Program-made: the position numbers and the translations under genes | Notes under the pieces: generated by a model | Databases searched by the model: none | What the model saw: the letters and a program-made list of their open reading frames with translations, nothing else | Told to the model about the DNA's origin: nothing | Source: Affinirhizobium straminoryzae | GTDB taxonomy: Bacteria; Pseudomonadota; Alphaproteobacteria; Rhizobiales; Rhizobiaceae | Reading direction: 5' to 3' | Assembly: GCF_007004135.1 (NCBI RefSeq) | Contig: NZ_VJMG01000009.1 | Span: 62,001 to 126,000 of the forward strand | Length of the DNA: 64,000 nt | Shown: positions 16,656 through 25,004 of the stretch, piece after piece | Position numbering within the stretch: position 1 is the first letter of the stretch | Layout of the letters: each line of letters begins with the position of its first letter

Positions 16656-17233
16656 CAATGAGCCCTTGGGAGAACGCTCGGACCATCCGGGTGAATTTCG
16701 GCAGCCATAAGGCCCTTGTCACCATAACCGAAGCGCACAAGAACGACCTGACCCGGACGAAGTTCCGTCAGGCCGAAGCGCCGCAGCGTTTCCATGTGGA
16801 TGAAGATGTCTTCGGTGCCTTCGCCGCGTGTCAGGAAGCCGAATCCCTTGGTGCGGTTGAACCACTTGACCAGTGCACGTTCCAGCCCGCTCGTCGGCGT
16901 CACCTGCACATGGGTGCGTACCGGCGGCAGCTGCGAAGGATGCACCGCCGTCGACTGGTCCATGGAAAGGATACGGAACGCCTGATAGCCGCGATCACGC
17001 CGCTGGATCAGCGCCACGATCCGGGTTCCCTCCAGAATGGTCTGGTATCCGTCACGCCGAAGGCAGGTCACATGCAGCAGCACGTCCTGCATGCCGTTGT
17101 CGGGAACGATGAAACCGAATCCCTTGGCAACATCGAACCACTTCACCACACCGGTGATCTCGATCAGTTCTACCGGTTCGCCACCGAGCTCCTCGAAACT
17201 CGCAACGTCCTTCGATGACATTCTGTCCGCCAT
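16655..17233 (-). CDS. double cold-shock domain protein
   Basis: A 192-residue cytoplasmic protein with two cold-shock domains. The first (about 25-95) has GVVKWFDVAKGFGFI and VLLHVTCL; the second (about 118-188) has ALVKWFNRTKGFGFL and DIFIHMETL. These are the RNP1- and RNP2-like nucleic-acid-binding motifs, so it binds single-stranded RNA/DNA. Two-domain CSPs are typical for Rhizobiales. The start at 17233 has AGGGG eight bases upstream; nine further in-frame residues upstream lack support. It is divergent from gloA and coupled to the DUF192 gene. Confidence 0.92.
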   Translation of the reverse strand: MADRMSSKDVASFEELGGEPVELIEITGVVKWFDVAKGFGFIVPDNGMQDVLLHVTCLRRDGYQTILEGTRIVALIQRRDRGYQAFRILSMDQSTAVHPSQLPPVRTHVQVTPTSGLERALVKWFNRTKGFGFLTRGEGTEDIFIHMETLRRFGLTELRPGQVVLVRFGYGDKGLMAAEIHPDGPSVLPRAH

Positions 17234-17444
17234 ACTGTCAGCCCCTGGATTACGCGTCACGGTCGATCGGTTAACTGATTCTTAGAGGATATGTTAACAT
17301 TGCGCCGTTCGTCCAGCGCAAGACCCTGCTCACGTGTTATCCCTTTCTTTATAGGGTAAACGCCTTGCCTGAGGCTGACCAGTGCTGCATATCCCAGCAG
17401 CGCCCGGCATGACCGGGACCGCCCGATCAGGAGGAAAGCCATTC

Positions 17445-17885
17445 ATGCGCTACTTGCACACCATGGTCCGGATCAAGGACCTTGATGCCTCGCTCGATTT
17501 CTACACCCGTATTTTCGGACTGAAGGAAGTCCGCCGTATCGAAAACGAAAAGGGTCGATTCACGCTGATCTTCCTCGCCGCCGAGAAGGATGTGGAAGCC
17601 GGCGAAACCCTGCGCGCCCCGCTTCTGGAACTCACCTACAACTGGGACCCGGAAGACTATACCGGCGGCCGCAATTTCGGCCATCTCGCCTATGAGGTCG
17701 ACAATATCTATGACACCTGCCAGCGCCTGGCAGACCTCGGCGTGACGATCAACCGTCCGCCGCGCGATGGCAACATGGCCTTCATCCGCTCGCCGGACGG
17801 CATCTCCATCGAACTGCTGCAGAAGGGACCGGCCCTCGAACCGGCAGAACCCTGGATCTCGATGCCCAACACCGGCAGCTGGTAA
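17445..17885 (+). CDS. gloA: lactoylglutathione lyase (glyoxalase I)
   Basis: Converts the methylglyoxal-glutathione hemithioacetal to S-lactoylglutathione. The 146-residue protein carries the GloA signatures: [18 protein letters not shown] (metal-ligand His5 of RYLHTMVR), [11 protein letters not shown] (Glu ligand), [16 protein letters not shown] (His ligand) and [11 protein letters not shown] (Glu ligand), so all four metal ligands are in place. The ATG at 17445 has GGAGG nearby upstream; the frame before it lacks homology. A strong terminator follows. Confidence 0.94.
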   Translation: MRYLHTMVRIKDLDASLDFYTRIFGLKEVRRIENEKGRFTLIFLAAEKDVEAGETLRAPLLELTYNWDPEDYTGGRNFGHLAYEVDNIYDTCQRLADLGVTINRPPRDGNMAFIRSPDGISIELLQKGPALEPAEPWISMPNTGSW

Positions 17886-17942
17886 GCCGACAGCTGATAA
17901 GCCGGCACAGGGCCTGCCTGCAGGCGGTCTTGTCTCATGTTC

Positions 17943-17967
17943 AGCCGGCGCCACGCGCCGGCTTTTT
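17943..17967 (+). terminator. rho-independent terminator of gloA
   Basis: A 9-bp perfect stem AGCCGGCGC / GCGCCGGCT with a 3-base loop followed by TTTT, 57 bases past the stop. Confidence 0.85.
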
Positions 17968-18071
17968 CATGCGCGCGAATTGCCGGCCTCGATCCGCATC
18001 CCGGCAAGCCTGACACAGGCTTGCCGGCGCATGCTCGGCGGCAGTGATGATCCAGCAGGACCGGGAAGCGC

Positions 18072-18653
18072 ATGCAGACCACGCCACACACCTCCAAGAC
18101 CTTCCAGGTGCCAGGCGCACTGTTCGCCGTGATCGGCATCAGCCTTGGCCTTACCGGCTGCGTCAACCTGCTCTCCGCACCAAAGCCCGCCATCACGGCT
18201 GTCGCAAAGCCGGCACCTGCGGCCGCAGCGAAGATGCCCGAGGCGCAGCAGGTGGCGACGGCAGCGGCAGCAGCGCCCGCAGACACAGCCGCCAGCGCTT
18301 ATGTCGATCCCATGATCGTGTCCGCCGATGGTTCGCTGCAGCGGCGCAGCCGCGCCTACCGTCCGCCGGAAACGCCCCCCTCGGAGAGCGCGATGCACCA
18401 ACCTCAGGCAGCGCAGCAGCCCTCGTCCGATTTCGCTGCACTGGTCAACCAGCCAACGGCGGTGCGTGCCGGCGCCAGCAGTCTTTACGCGATGTCCTCC
18501 CCCTCAGCCACAGCCCCCGGCATGCCCGCGATGGATGCGCCGGCTCCGGTGCCGGTTGTCGGCCGCATCAACCCCATGGCGGGCAGCGTGTTCAGCGCAC
18601 AGGCCTCCCCGGCAACGCCATCATCGGGCGGAGCAAAGGACGGCCTATGGTGA
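18072..18653 (+). CDS. Ala/Pro-rich lipoprotein, hypothetical
   Basis: A 193-residue protein with an N-terminal hydrophobic segment ending in the lipobox LTGC (Cys about residue 30), so it is likely lipid-anchored. The mature part is low-complexity, rich in Ala, Pro, Ser, Gln and Met, with no recognisable fold. I see no family. It lies between the gloA terminator and the tRNA-Glu units, all on the same strand. The opposite strand frames here are less protein-like. Confidence 0.6.
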   Translation: MQTTPHTSKTFQVPGALFAVIGISLGLTGCVNLLSAPKPAITAVAKPAPAAAAKMPEAQQVATAAAAAPADTAASAYVDPMIVSADGSLQRRSRAYRPPETPPSESAMHQPQAAQQPSSDFAALVNQPTAVRAGASSLYAMSSPSATAPGMPAMDAPAPVPVVGRINPMAGSVFSAQASPATPSSGGAKDGLW

Positions 18654-18774
18654 GAGAGCCCTCGTAGGCTGAATCAACGTTGGCAGTTAACACACTGATA
18701 GAATGCAACTTTCTGTTATCCACAGATCGTATCGCACATGCTGCGGATTTTGTGTCGCTTGCGCAAAATCACGC

Positions 18775-18803
18775 TTGCCTCCCGGATTTTGCCCGCCTAT
18801 AAG
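18775..18803 (+). promoter_or_regulatory. promoter of tRNA-Glu copy 1
   Basis: TTGCCT, a 17-base spacer and TATAAG, followed by a GC-rich start region (GGCGCCA) shared with the other two copies. A GC-rich discriminator is typical of stable-RNA promoters under stringent control. Confidence 0.75.
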
Positions 18804-18825
18804 GGCGCCACACCACGAAGCGCAC

Positions 18826-18900
18826 GCGCCCTTCGTCTATCGGTTAGGACACCAGATTTTCATTCTGGGAAGAGGGGTTCGACTCCCCTAGGGCGTGCCA
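18826..18900 (+). tRNA. tRNA-Glu(TTC), copy 1
   Basis: Acceptor GCGCCCT pairs with AGGGCGT (first pair G-U), anticodon stem CCAGA/TCTGG with loop TTTTCAT (anticodon TTC), T-arm AGGGGTTCGACTCCCCT, and CCA is encoded at 18898-18900. The 75-base sequence is identical to the copies at 19069 and 19349. Confidence 0.95.
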
Positions 18901-19020
18901 CTTTCCTTCTTGCAAACAGTTTTCATTGGCTTCCAATCTTGCTGGCTTGCGCCGTCACGCACGCGGCGCGACATGCATTTCACTTGTCCAAAAAAGTTCA
19001 GAGATGCGGCAACTTTTCGC

Positions 19021-19048
19021 TTGCATGTCAAAAATCTCCGCTTATAAG
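19021..19048 (+). promoter_or_regulatory. promoter of tRNA-Glu copy 2
   Basis: TTGCAT, a 16-base spacer and TATAAG with the same GC-rich start region as copy 1. The leader between promoter and tRNA is two bases shorter than in the other copies. Confidence 0.72.
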
Positions 19049-19068
19049 GGCGCCACCACGAAGCGCAC

Positions 19069-19143
19069 GCGCCCTTCGTCTATCGGTTAGGACACCAGAT
19101 TTTCATTCTGGGAAGAGGGGTTCGACTCCCCTAGGGCGTGCCA
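19069..19143 (+). tRNA. tRNA-Glu(TTC), copy 2
   Basis: Identical in sequence to copy 1, with encoded CCA. It is preceded by its own promoter, so the three copies are separate transcription units rather than one long precursor, though read-through cannot be excluded as no terminator is seen between them. Confidence 0.95.
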
Positions 19144-19297
19144 TTCTCCGCGATGTTTTCCTGTTTGTGACGCTGACATTCTGCGCAGTTCCTTTGCGAT
19201 ACCTCTTTGTATTTGCGTCGCTTTCCGCCTTTCCACAGCCGCCGCTCAGCCCGATGATTTTTTTGCGATTCACAGCGCGAAAAGTGAAATTTGACGC

Positions 19298-19326
19298 TTG
19301 CATGACAATCGGCGCCCGCCTATAAG
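19298..19326 (+). promoter_or_regulatory. promoter of tRNA-Glu copy 3
   Basis: TTGCAT, a 17-base spacer and TATAAG, again followed by GGCGCCA. The first seven bases upstream (GACGCTT) are close to those in copies 1 and 2. Confidence 0.75.
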
Positions 19327-19348
19327 GGCGCCACACAACGAAGCGCAC

Positions 19349-19423
19349 GCGCCCTTCGTCTATCGGTTAGGACACCAGATTTTCATTCTGGGAAGAGGGG
19401 TTCGACTCCCCTAGGGCGTGCCA
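19349..19423 (+). tRNA. tRNA-Glu(TTC), copy 3
   Basis: Third identical tRNA-Glu, CCA encoded at 19421-19423. It is convergent with recJ, whose stop lies about 100 bases downstream. Confidence 0.95.
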
Positions 19424-19525
19424 CTTCACTTTCTCAATATATCGCTAAATTTGGCTTTGGGTCGTTCGTTTCGAACGTTTGCCTGTACTCTTCTGATGCA
19501 GAGCGGAACCATCCCGCGCGCCTTA

Positions 19526-21328
19526 TCAGACGGCCTTCGCGGCATCCAGAATGCGCAGTTGAATGCGGCGGCTGCCCTGCCAGTGATCCGCACCGAGCGA
19601 TCCCGCCACATGCAGCGTCTGACCGCGCGACGACAGCAGCAACTGCCCGAGCGGCGTGTCACCGGCGCGAAACGCGATTCCGTCGAGGCGACTACCATCC
19701 ATGCCCTGCAGCGTGACCTTCACATGCGACGTGCCAATCAGTCGCGAATCGGTGATGCGGTGCGCCGGCAATGCAAAGACCGGCTGGCTGTGGCCCGAGC
19801 CATAGGGACCGGCCTGCTCCATCTGATCGATCAGGGCCAGCGTTGCCCCGGAGGCCGCCAGAGCGCCATCGATCTTCAGCATGTGGTTGGCGACCAGATC
19901 CGGTACCGTCTTCTCAGCCACCGCTTCGAAATGGGCGCGCAGCAGCCCAAGCTTGCTGCGTTCCACGGTGAGACCCGCCGCCATGGCATGGCCACCGCCC
20001 TTGACCAGCAGGCCATCATCGACGGCAGCACGCACCATGCGCCCCATGTCGAAACCGGGGATCGAACGGCCGGAGCCGGTTCCCCGTCCCGACGGATCGA
20101 AGGCAATGGCAAAGGCCGGCCGCTTGAACTTTTCCTTTAGCCGCGCCGCCAGCAGGCCGACAATGCCGGGGTGCCAGTTTTCCCGCGCGGTGACGATGAC
20201 GGCGGCATTTTCGCCGGTGCCGTATTCGGCGATCACCTCGGCTTCCGCCTCCATCAGCATGGCCGCCTCCATGGCTTGCCGTTCGCGGTTGAGATCGTCG
20301 AGCTGCGCTGCTATCGAATCGGCCATGGCCGGATCATCGAGGGTCAGCAGCCGGCTGCCGAGCGCAGCATCGCCGATTCGCCCGCCCGCATTGATCCGGG
20401 GACCGATCAGGAAACCGAGATGATAGGGCGTCACCGGACCGCCAAGGCCCGCCTTGCGAAAAAGTGCGGCCAGCCCCGCATTGCCCATGTGCCGCGCCGT
20501 CAGCAGACCTTTCACCACATAGGCGCGGTTCAGCCCCTTCAGCGGCACCACATCGCACACGGTGGCGAGCGCCACCAGATCGAGCAGGCCGAGCAGATCG
20601 AGGCCCTTGGTGCGGCCATCGCCGCGCTCGCGCAGCAGCCGGGCGGTGGCGACCAGCACGATGAACACGACGCCCGCCGCGCAGAGATGCCCCTGCCCCG
20701 ACAGGTCGTCCTGACGATTCGGGTTGACCAGCGCCTGGCACGGCGGCAATTCATGCCCCATCTGGTGATGATCGATCACCACCACGTCGCATCGCTCTTC
20801 TGCCGCGGCGGCCAGCGCCTCATGACTTGTCGAGCCGCAATCGACGGTCACGATCAGCTGCGCACCGCCGGCAACCAGCTGGCGTAGCGCCGCCGCGTTC
20901 GGGCCATAGCCTTCGAAGATGCGGTCAGGGATATAGATCTCGGCATCCACGCCGAAATGACGCAGGAACCGCGCCAACAGCGCAGAGGAAGCGGCACCGT
21001 CCACGTCATAATCGCCAAAGATCGCCACCTTCTCCCGGCGCGCAACCGCATCCGCCAACCGGATGGCCGCTTTCTCGCAATCGATCAGCGAATAGGGTTC
21101 CGGCATCAGGTTGCGGATTGTTGGATCAAGAAAGCCTGGCGCATCGTCCAGCGTCACGCCGCGACCGGCGAGCACGCGCGCAATCAGCTCCGGAATGCCG
21201 TGCACCTGCGCCATGGCAAGCGCCCGGTTCTGGCCGGCCTGATCCAGCCGGGATACCCAGCGCTGGCCAGTAGCGGAACGCTCCACGCCCAGAAAGGCGC
21301 GCGAGACGGGGTCAACCGGTTCGGACAT
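19526..21328 (-). CDS. recJ: single-stranded-DNA-specific exonuclease
   Basis: 5'-3' exonuclease on single-stranded DNA in recombination and repair. The 600-residue protein has the DHH phosphoesterase fold: GDYDVDGAAS near residue 104, VTVDCGST near 160, VVVIDHHQMGHELP near 185, then the DHHA1 domain with GGGHAMAAGLT (about 440) and a C-terminal OB-fold. Metal-binding Asp/His residues are all present. Length is normal for RecJ (about 570-600). It lies downstream of hom and a small membrane-protein gene on the same strand. Confidence 0.95.
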   Translation of the reverse strand: MSEPVDPVSRAFLGVERSATGQRWVSRLDQAGQNRALAMAQVHGIPELIARVLAGRGVTLDDAPGFLDPTIRNLMPEPYSLIDCEKAAIRLADAVARREKVAIFGDYDVDGAASSALLARFLRHFGVDAEIYIPDRIFEGYGPNAAALRQLVAGGAQLIVTVDCGSTSHEALAAAAEERCDVVVIDHHQMGHELPPCQALVNPNRQDDLSGQGHLCAAGVVFIVLVATARLLRERGDGRTKGLDLLGLLDLVALATVCDVVPLKGLNRAYVVKGLLTARHMGNAGLAALFRKAGLGGPVTPYHLGFLIGPRINAGGRIGDAALGSRLLTLDDPAMADSIAAQLDDLNRERQAMEAAMLMEAEAEVIAEYGTGENAAVIVTARENWHPGIVGLLAARLKEKFKRPAFAIAFDPSGRGTGSGRSIPGFDMGRMVRAAVDDGLLVKGGGHAMAAGLTVERSKLGLLRAHFEAVAEKTVPDLVANHMLKIDGALAASGATLALIDQMEQAGPYGSGHSQPVFALPAHRITDSRLIGTSHVKVTLQGMDGSRLDGIAFRAGDTPLGQLLLSSRGQTLHVAGSLGADHWQGSRRIQLRILDAAKAV

Positions 21329-21451
21329 GGCGAGGGGCTTTCAGACGCTGCAGTCGTGCAAAGGCATACATGCCCTGCCTTCTAGTGCATGGCGCGGCAA
21401 ATCTGAAGTGCCGTTGTTGTCAAGCGCGCCGGAGCCTCTCGATCACATAGG

Positions 21452-21664
21452 TCAGATGACAGCAAGAACCGCCGAAGCGCCCAGGCAGAGAGGCCAGCTG
21501 GCCAATGCCATGGCAACACCCCAGTGGTGATCGGATTCGAGCGCATCCTCCTCGCTCACCTCGTTCGGCTGCACCGGCGGACCGGTCACGAGCAGACGAT
21601 CCTCTGGCCCTGCCCGCAGATCGGGCTCGGTCCTCCGACGCAACGAAAATGGAATAACGGACAT
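21452..21664 (-). CDS. small membrane protein (70 aa), hypothetical
   Basis: A 70-residue frame with a soluble, acidic N-half (MSVIPFSLRRRTEPDLRAG) and one hydrophobic C-terminal helix (VAMALASWPLCLGASAVLAVI). The start is well supported: the ribosome site GGGAGG lies seven bases before the ATG. No family is recognised. It lies between hom and recJ, the place where some related genomes carry glpX. A small tail-anchored membrane protein is the most that can be said. Confidence 0.5.
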   Translation of the reverse strand: MSVIPFSLRRRTEPDLRAGPEDRLLVTGPPVQPNEVSEEDALESDHHWGVAMALASWPLCLGASAVLAVI

Positions 21665-21771
21665 CACAGGCGCCTCCCTTCGCTCATGAAGTACGAAGGG
21701 AAGTCTACGCCCAAAATCGACTCATGACCAGAGTCGCTATTCGCAAGGCCTTATGACGAGGGTCTGCCGTC

Positions 21772-23091
21772 TCAGAGGGCCTTCGGACGCTCGATGCGGA
21801 TGACCTGCGGTTCGCCTGCGAGATAGCTGCCGGACTTGATGCCCGCCACCGCCTTGCGCACGGAATCCTCCGTCGTGGCATGGGTCACGAGAATGATCGT
21901 CTTGGCATCGGTCGGTGCACCGCCATTGGCCCGCTGCACGATGGATTCCAGGGAAATACCGTTCTGCGCCATCTGCGTGGCGACACTGGCGAACACGCCC
22001 GCACGGTCGAGAACCGTGAGGCGGATGAAATAGCCGCCCTCGTGGCTCTGCATCTGGGCCTTGCGGTAGGGCGCAAGGCTTGCCGCCGGCGTGCCGAGCA
22101 CCGGCACACGTTGTGCACCAGGACGGCTCTTGGCGATGTCGGCGATATCGCCAAGCACGGCGGAGGCGGTGGCATTGCCGCCGGCGCCGGGGCCGACCAT
22201 CAGCAGCTCGCCCAGAATGTCGGATTCGATCGCCACCGCATTGGTCACGCCATCGACCTGGGCAATCACCGAATCATGCGGCACCATGGTGGGATGCACG
22301 CGCTGCTCGATGCCGCTCTCGGTCCTCTGGGCAACGCCGAGCAGCTTGATGCGATAGCCAAGCTCGGCCGCCGCATGGATGTCCTCGATAGAGATGTTCG
22401 AAATGCCCTCGAGATAGATCTCGTCGGCGGCGATTTCCGTGCCGAAGGCGAGCGTCGTCAGGATCGCAAGCTTGTGAGCGGTGTCATTGCCTTCGATGTC
22501 GAAGGTCGGATCGGCCTCGGCATAGCCCAGACGCTGGGCTTCCTTCAGGCAGGCCTCGAAGGTCAGCCCCTCCTTCTCCATCCGGGTCAGGATATAGTTG
22601 CAGGTGCCGTTCATGATGCCGTAGACGCGGCTCACCGTATTGCCGGTCAGCGATTCGCGCAGCGCCTTGATGACGGGAATGCCGCCGGCAACGGCCGCCT
22701 CGAAGTTCAGGAGAACACCCTTTTCCTCGGCCACGCGCGCCAGTTCCACGCCGTGGCGGGCGAGCAGCGCCTTGTTGGCAGTCACCACATGCAGGCCGCG
22801 GGCAAGTGCGGCACGCACCGCCCGTTCGGCCGGGCCTTCGGCGCCGCCGACAAGCTCCACGAAAACGTCGATATCAGCCGTTTCGGCCATCGCTTCCGGC
22901 GTGTCGAACCAGGTTGCAGCAGACAGATCGACGCCGCGATCACGGCTGCGATCCCTGGCGGAAACAGCAGCAATGGCGATTGGACGCCCGCAGGTGATGG
23001 CCAGTTCGTTGGCACGCGAAACGAGGATGCGTGCCAGCGCTGCGCCAACGGTGCCCAGACCCGCAATGCCGATTTTGAGGGCGTCTGCCAT
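21772..23091 (-). CDS. hom: homoserine dehydrogenase
   Basis: NAD(P)-dependent reduction of aspartate semialdehyde to homoserine, the branch to threonine and methionine. The 439-residue protein has the Rossmann motif GIAGLGTVGAAL at the N-terminus, the catalytic domain with GIMNGTCNYILTRM and AEADPTFDIEGNDTAHKL (active-site Asp/Lys), and a C-terminal ACT domain (about 350-435, YFIRLTVLDRAGVFA) for allosteric control. It follows the aminotransferase gene by 58 bases and probably forms one operon with it. Confidence 0.96.
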   Translation of the reverse strand: MADALKIGIAGLGTVGAALARILVSRANELAITCGRPIAIAAVSARDRSRDRGVDLSAATWFDTPEAMAETADIDVFVELVGGAEGPAERAVRAALARGLHVVTANKALLARHGVELARVAEEKGVLLNFEAAVAGGIPVIKALRESLTGNTVSRVYGIMNGTCNYILTRMEKEGLTFEACLKEAQRLGYAEADPTFDIEGNDTAHKLAILTTLAFGTEIAADEIYLEGISNISIEDIHAAAELGYRIKLLGVAQRTESGIEQRVHPTMVPHDSVIAQVDGVTNAVAIESDILGELLMVGPGAGGNATASAVLGDIADIAKSRPGAQRVPVLGTPAASLAPYRKAQMQSHEGGYFIRLTVLDRAGVFASVATQMAQNGISLESIVQRANGGAPTDAKTIILVTHATTEDSVRKAVAGIKSGSYLAGEPQVIRIERPKAL

Positions 23092-23115
23092 GCGTCAATT
23101 CCTGTCGAGAAAGAG

Positions 23116-23136
23116 CGGGCGGCAGGACGCCGCCCG
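23116..23136 (-). promoter_or_regulatory. intercistronic hairpin between the aminotransferase and hom
   Basis: A perfect 8-bp stem CGGGCGGC / GCCGCCCG with a 5-base loop in the 58-base gap. There is no T run after it on the transcribed strand, so it may slow decay or polymerase rather than terminate. Confidence 0.5.
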
Positions 23137-23149
23137 GGATGAAAAAATC

Positions 23150-24373
23150 CTAGCGATGTGCGTTGAGCGAAATCACATTGTGCAATGTGTCGTCCGCGGT
23201 GCCGAGGAACCGCTTGATGTTGCGCGCCGCCTGGCGGATGCGATGTTCGTTCTCCACGAGCGCGATGCGCACATAATCGTCCCCATGTTCCCCGAAGCCG
23301 ATGCCGGGCGCGACGGCGACGTCTGCCTTCTCGATCAGCAGCTTGGAAAACTCCAGCGAGCCGAGCGGGCGGAACTTTTCCGGGATCGGAACCCAGGCGA
23401 ACATCGAGGCGGCCGGCGGCGGAATATCCCAGCCGGCGCGCCCGAAGCTTTCGACCATCACGTCGCGGCGGCGCTTGTAGGTCTGGCGCACCTCATCGAT
23501 ATGCTGCTCGATATCGGGATCGTTAAGCGCCGCGGTGGCCGCCACCTGGATCGGCGTGAAGGCGCCGTAATCGAGATAGGATTTGACCCGCGTCAACGCC
23601 GAAATCAGCCGGTCGTTGCCGACGGCAAAGCCCATGCGCCAGCCGGCCATCGAGAAGGTCTTGGACATGGAGGTGAATTCCACCGCCACATCGATGGCAC
23701 CCGGCACCTGCAGGATGGAGGGCGTCGGCTTGCCGTCGAAATAGATTTCCGAATAGGCAAGGTCGGACAGCACGAAGATGCCGTGCTTCTTCGCGAAGGC
23801 CACCACATCCTTGTAGAAGTCGAGTTCCACGACGGTCGCCGTCGGGTTCGACGGGTAGCAGAGGATCATCGCGATCGGCTTCGGGATCGAATGCGCGACC
23901 GCCCGTTCAAGCGCCCGGAAGAATTCCTCGTTCGGCTCCACCGGAATGGAGCGGATGACGCCGCCCACCATCAGGAAGCCGAAGGCGTGGATGGGATAGG
24001 ACGGGTTCGGGCAGAGCACGACGTCACCCGGCGCGGTGATTGCCTGCGCCATGTTGGCGAAGCCTTCCTTGGACCCCAGCGTCGCCACGACCTGCGTGTC
24101 CGGGTTGAGCTTCACGCCGAAGCGGCGGGCATAATAGGCGGCCTGGGCACGACGCAGGCCGGGAATGCCCTTGGACGACGAATAGCCATGCGTATCGGGC
24201 CGCTGCACCGTCTCGACCAGCTTGTCCACGATGAACTTGTTGGTCGGAAGGTCGGGATTGCCCATGCCGAGATCGATGATGTCCGCGCCCGCCGCTCGCG
24301 CGCTGGCTTTCAAACGGTTGACCTGTTCGAAAACGTAGGGCGGCAGTCTGCGGACTTTGTGAAACTCTTCCAT
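23150..24373 (-). CDS. AlaC / LL-diaminopimelate-type aminotransferase
   Basis: A 407-residue class I PLP aminotransferase. It shows IIDLGMGNPDLPTNKF near the N-terminus, YPSNPTATVVE (cofactor/substrate Asn), LSDLAYSEIYFDG (Asp and Tyr at the PLP ring), the Schiff-base Lys in SMSKTFSMAGWRMGF (about 238) and a C-terminal RIALVENEHRI with the carboxylate-binding Arg. It resembles AlaC, often annotated as LL-diaminopimelate aminotransferase; alphaproteobacterial members more likely act as alanine or aspartate transaminases. The second of two adjacent ATGs (24373) has the better distance to GAGG. It is followed by hom. Confidence 0.88.
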   Translation of the reverse strand: MEEFHKVRRLPPYVFEQVNRLKASARAAGADIIDLGMGNPDLPTNKFIVDKLVETVQRPDTHGYSSSKGIPGLRRAQAAYYARRFGVKLNPDTQVVATLGSKEGFANMAQAITAPGDVVLCPNPSYPIHAFGFLMVGGVIRSIPVEPNEEFFRALERAVAHSIPKPIAMILCYPSNPTATVVELDFYKDVVAFAKKHGIFVLSDLAYSEIYFDGKPTPSILQVPGAIDVAVEFTSMSKTFSMAGWRMGFAVGNDRLISALTRVKSYLDYGAFTPIQVAATAALNDPDIEQHIDEVRQTYKRRRDVMVESFGRAGWDIPPPAASMFAWVPIPEKFRPLGSLEFSKLLIEKADVAVAPGIGFGEHGDDYVRIALVENEHRIRQAARNIKRFLGTADDTLHNVISLNAHR

Positions 24374-24472
24374 CATGATCCTCGCGGGGAAAATCCAGGG
24401 CCCGTGGGATGCGCCGATCGCAACGCCTCCCGACGCGGTTGCTTTGCGTCCAAAACCGGTCGAACGCAAGCG

Positions 24473-24871
24473 CTATTTGGCGATCTGGCTCTCGGTATCC
24501 GATGCATGCTGGGCGGCCAGACGGCGTAGTTCCGCAACGCGGCGCTGGTACTCCGCCTCGCTCATGGCACCCGAGGCACGCGCGGCGGCAAGCCTGGAAA
24601 GCTGCGCCTGTGACGTGGTCGCCTCGTCATCGCCAATCTGCGTATTGGCAGCCGTCAGCGGCTGGCCGAACGTCGGATAGGTTCCGGTATCCTTCTTCGT
24701 CAGGCCGACCGGCGTCGGCACGTCCTTCGGGCCCACCACCACAGCCTTCGGCGGGGCCGTCGAATTGCCGTTGTCGAGCGCAAACGAGTTACAGCCGGCC
24801 AGAGCCAGCGGTACCGCCACGATCGCGATGATCCCCGGCAAACGCTTGAACCCCAGCGCCAGTCCTACCAT
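24473..24871 (-). CDS. lipoprotein with SHOCT-like C-terminus
   Basis: A 132-residue precursor whose signal ends in the lipobox ALAGC (Cys27), so it is a likely outer- or inner-membrane lipoprotein. The middle is Pro/Thr-rich and disordered. The C-terminal 45 residues form a short amphipathic region (LSRLAAARASGAMSEAEYQRRVAELRRLA) reminiscent of a SHOCT motif. Start 24871 has AGGG upstream; the longer frame contains Cys/Trp-rich junk. It is divergent from phaC. Function unknown. Confidence 0.7.
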   Translation of the reverse strand: MVGLALGFKRLPGIIAIVAVPLALAGCNSFALDNGNSTAPPKAVVVGPKDVPTPVGLTKKDTGTYPTFGQPLTAANTQIGDDEATTSQAQLSRLAAARASGAMSEAEYQRRVAELRRLAAQHASDTESQIAK

Positions 24872-25004
24872 TGATGCAACCCTATTCTGCTTCAAAAATG
24901 ACCCATATCGGGCCTGTCTTGCTGGCACTTGTATTCGGTTTCGGGCACAATGTAAAAACCAAAACAACGAACAAGCAGGGCAGAACGAGGGGGGGCGGAC
25001 AGCC

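Noticed and set aside
18824-19423. Three regularly spaced repeats that could look like a CRISPR array
   Set aside because: The repeats are 75-base tRNA-Glu genes with cloverleaf, CCA and promoters; spacing is 240-280 bases.
22640-24529. A forward-strand frame of 629 codons opposite hom and the aminotransferase
   Set aside because: Covers two complete enzymes on the other strand and shows no domain.
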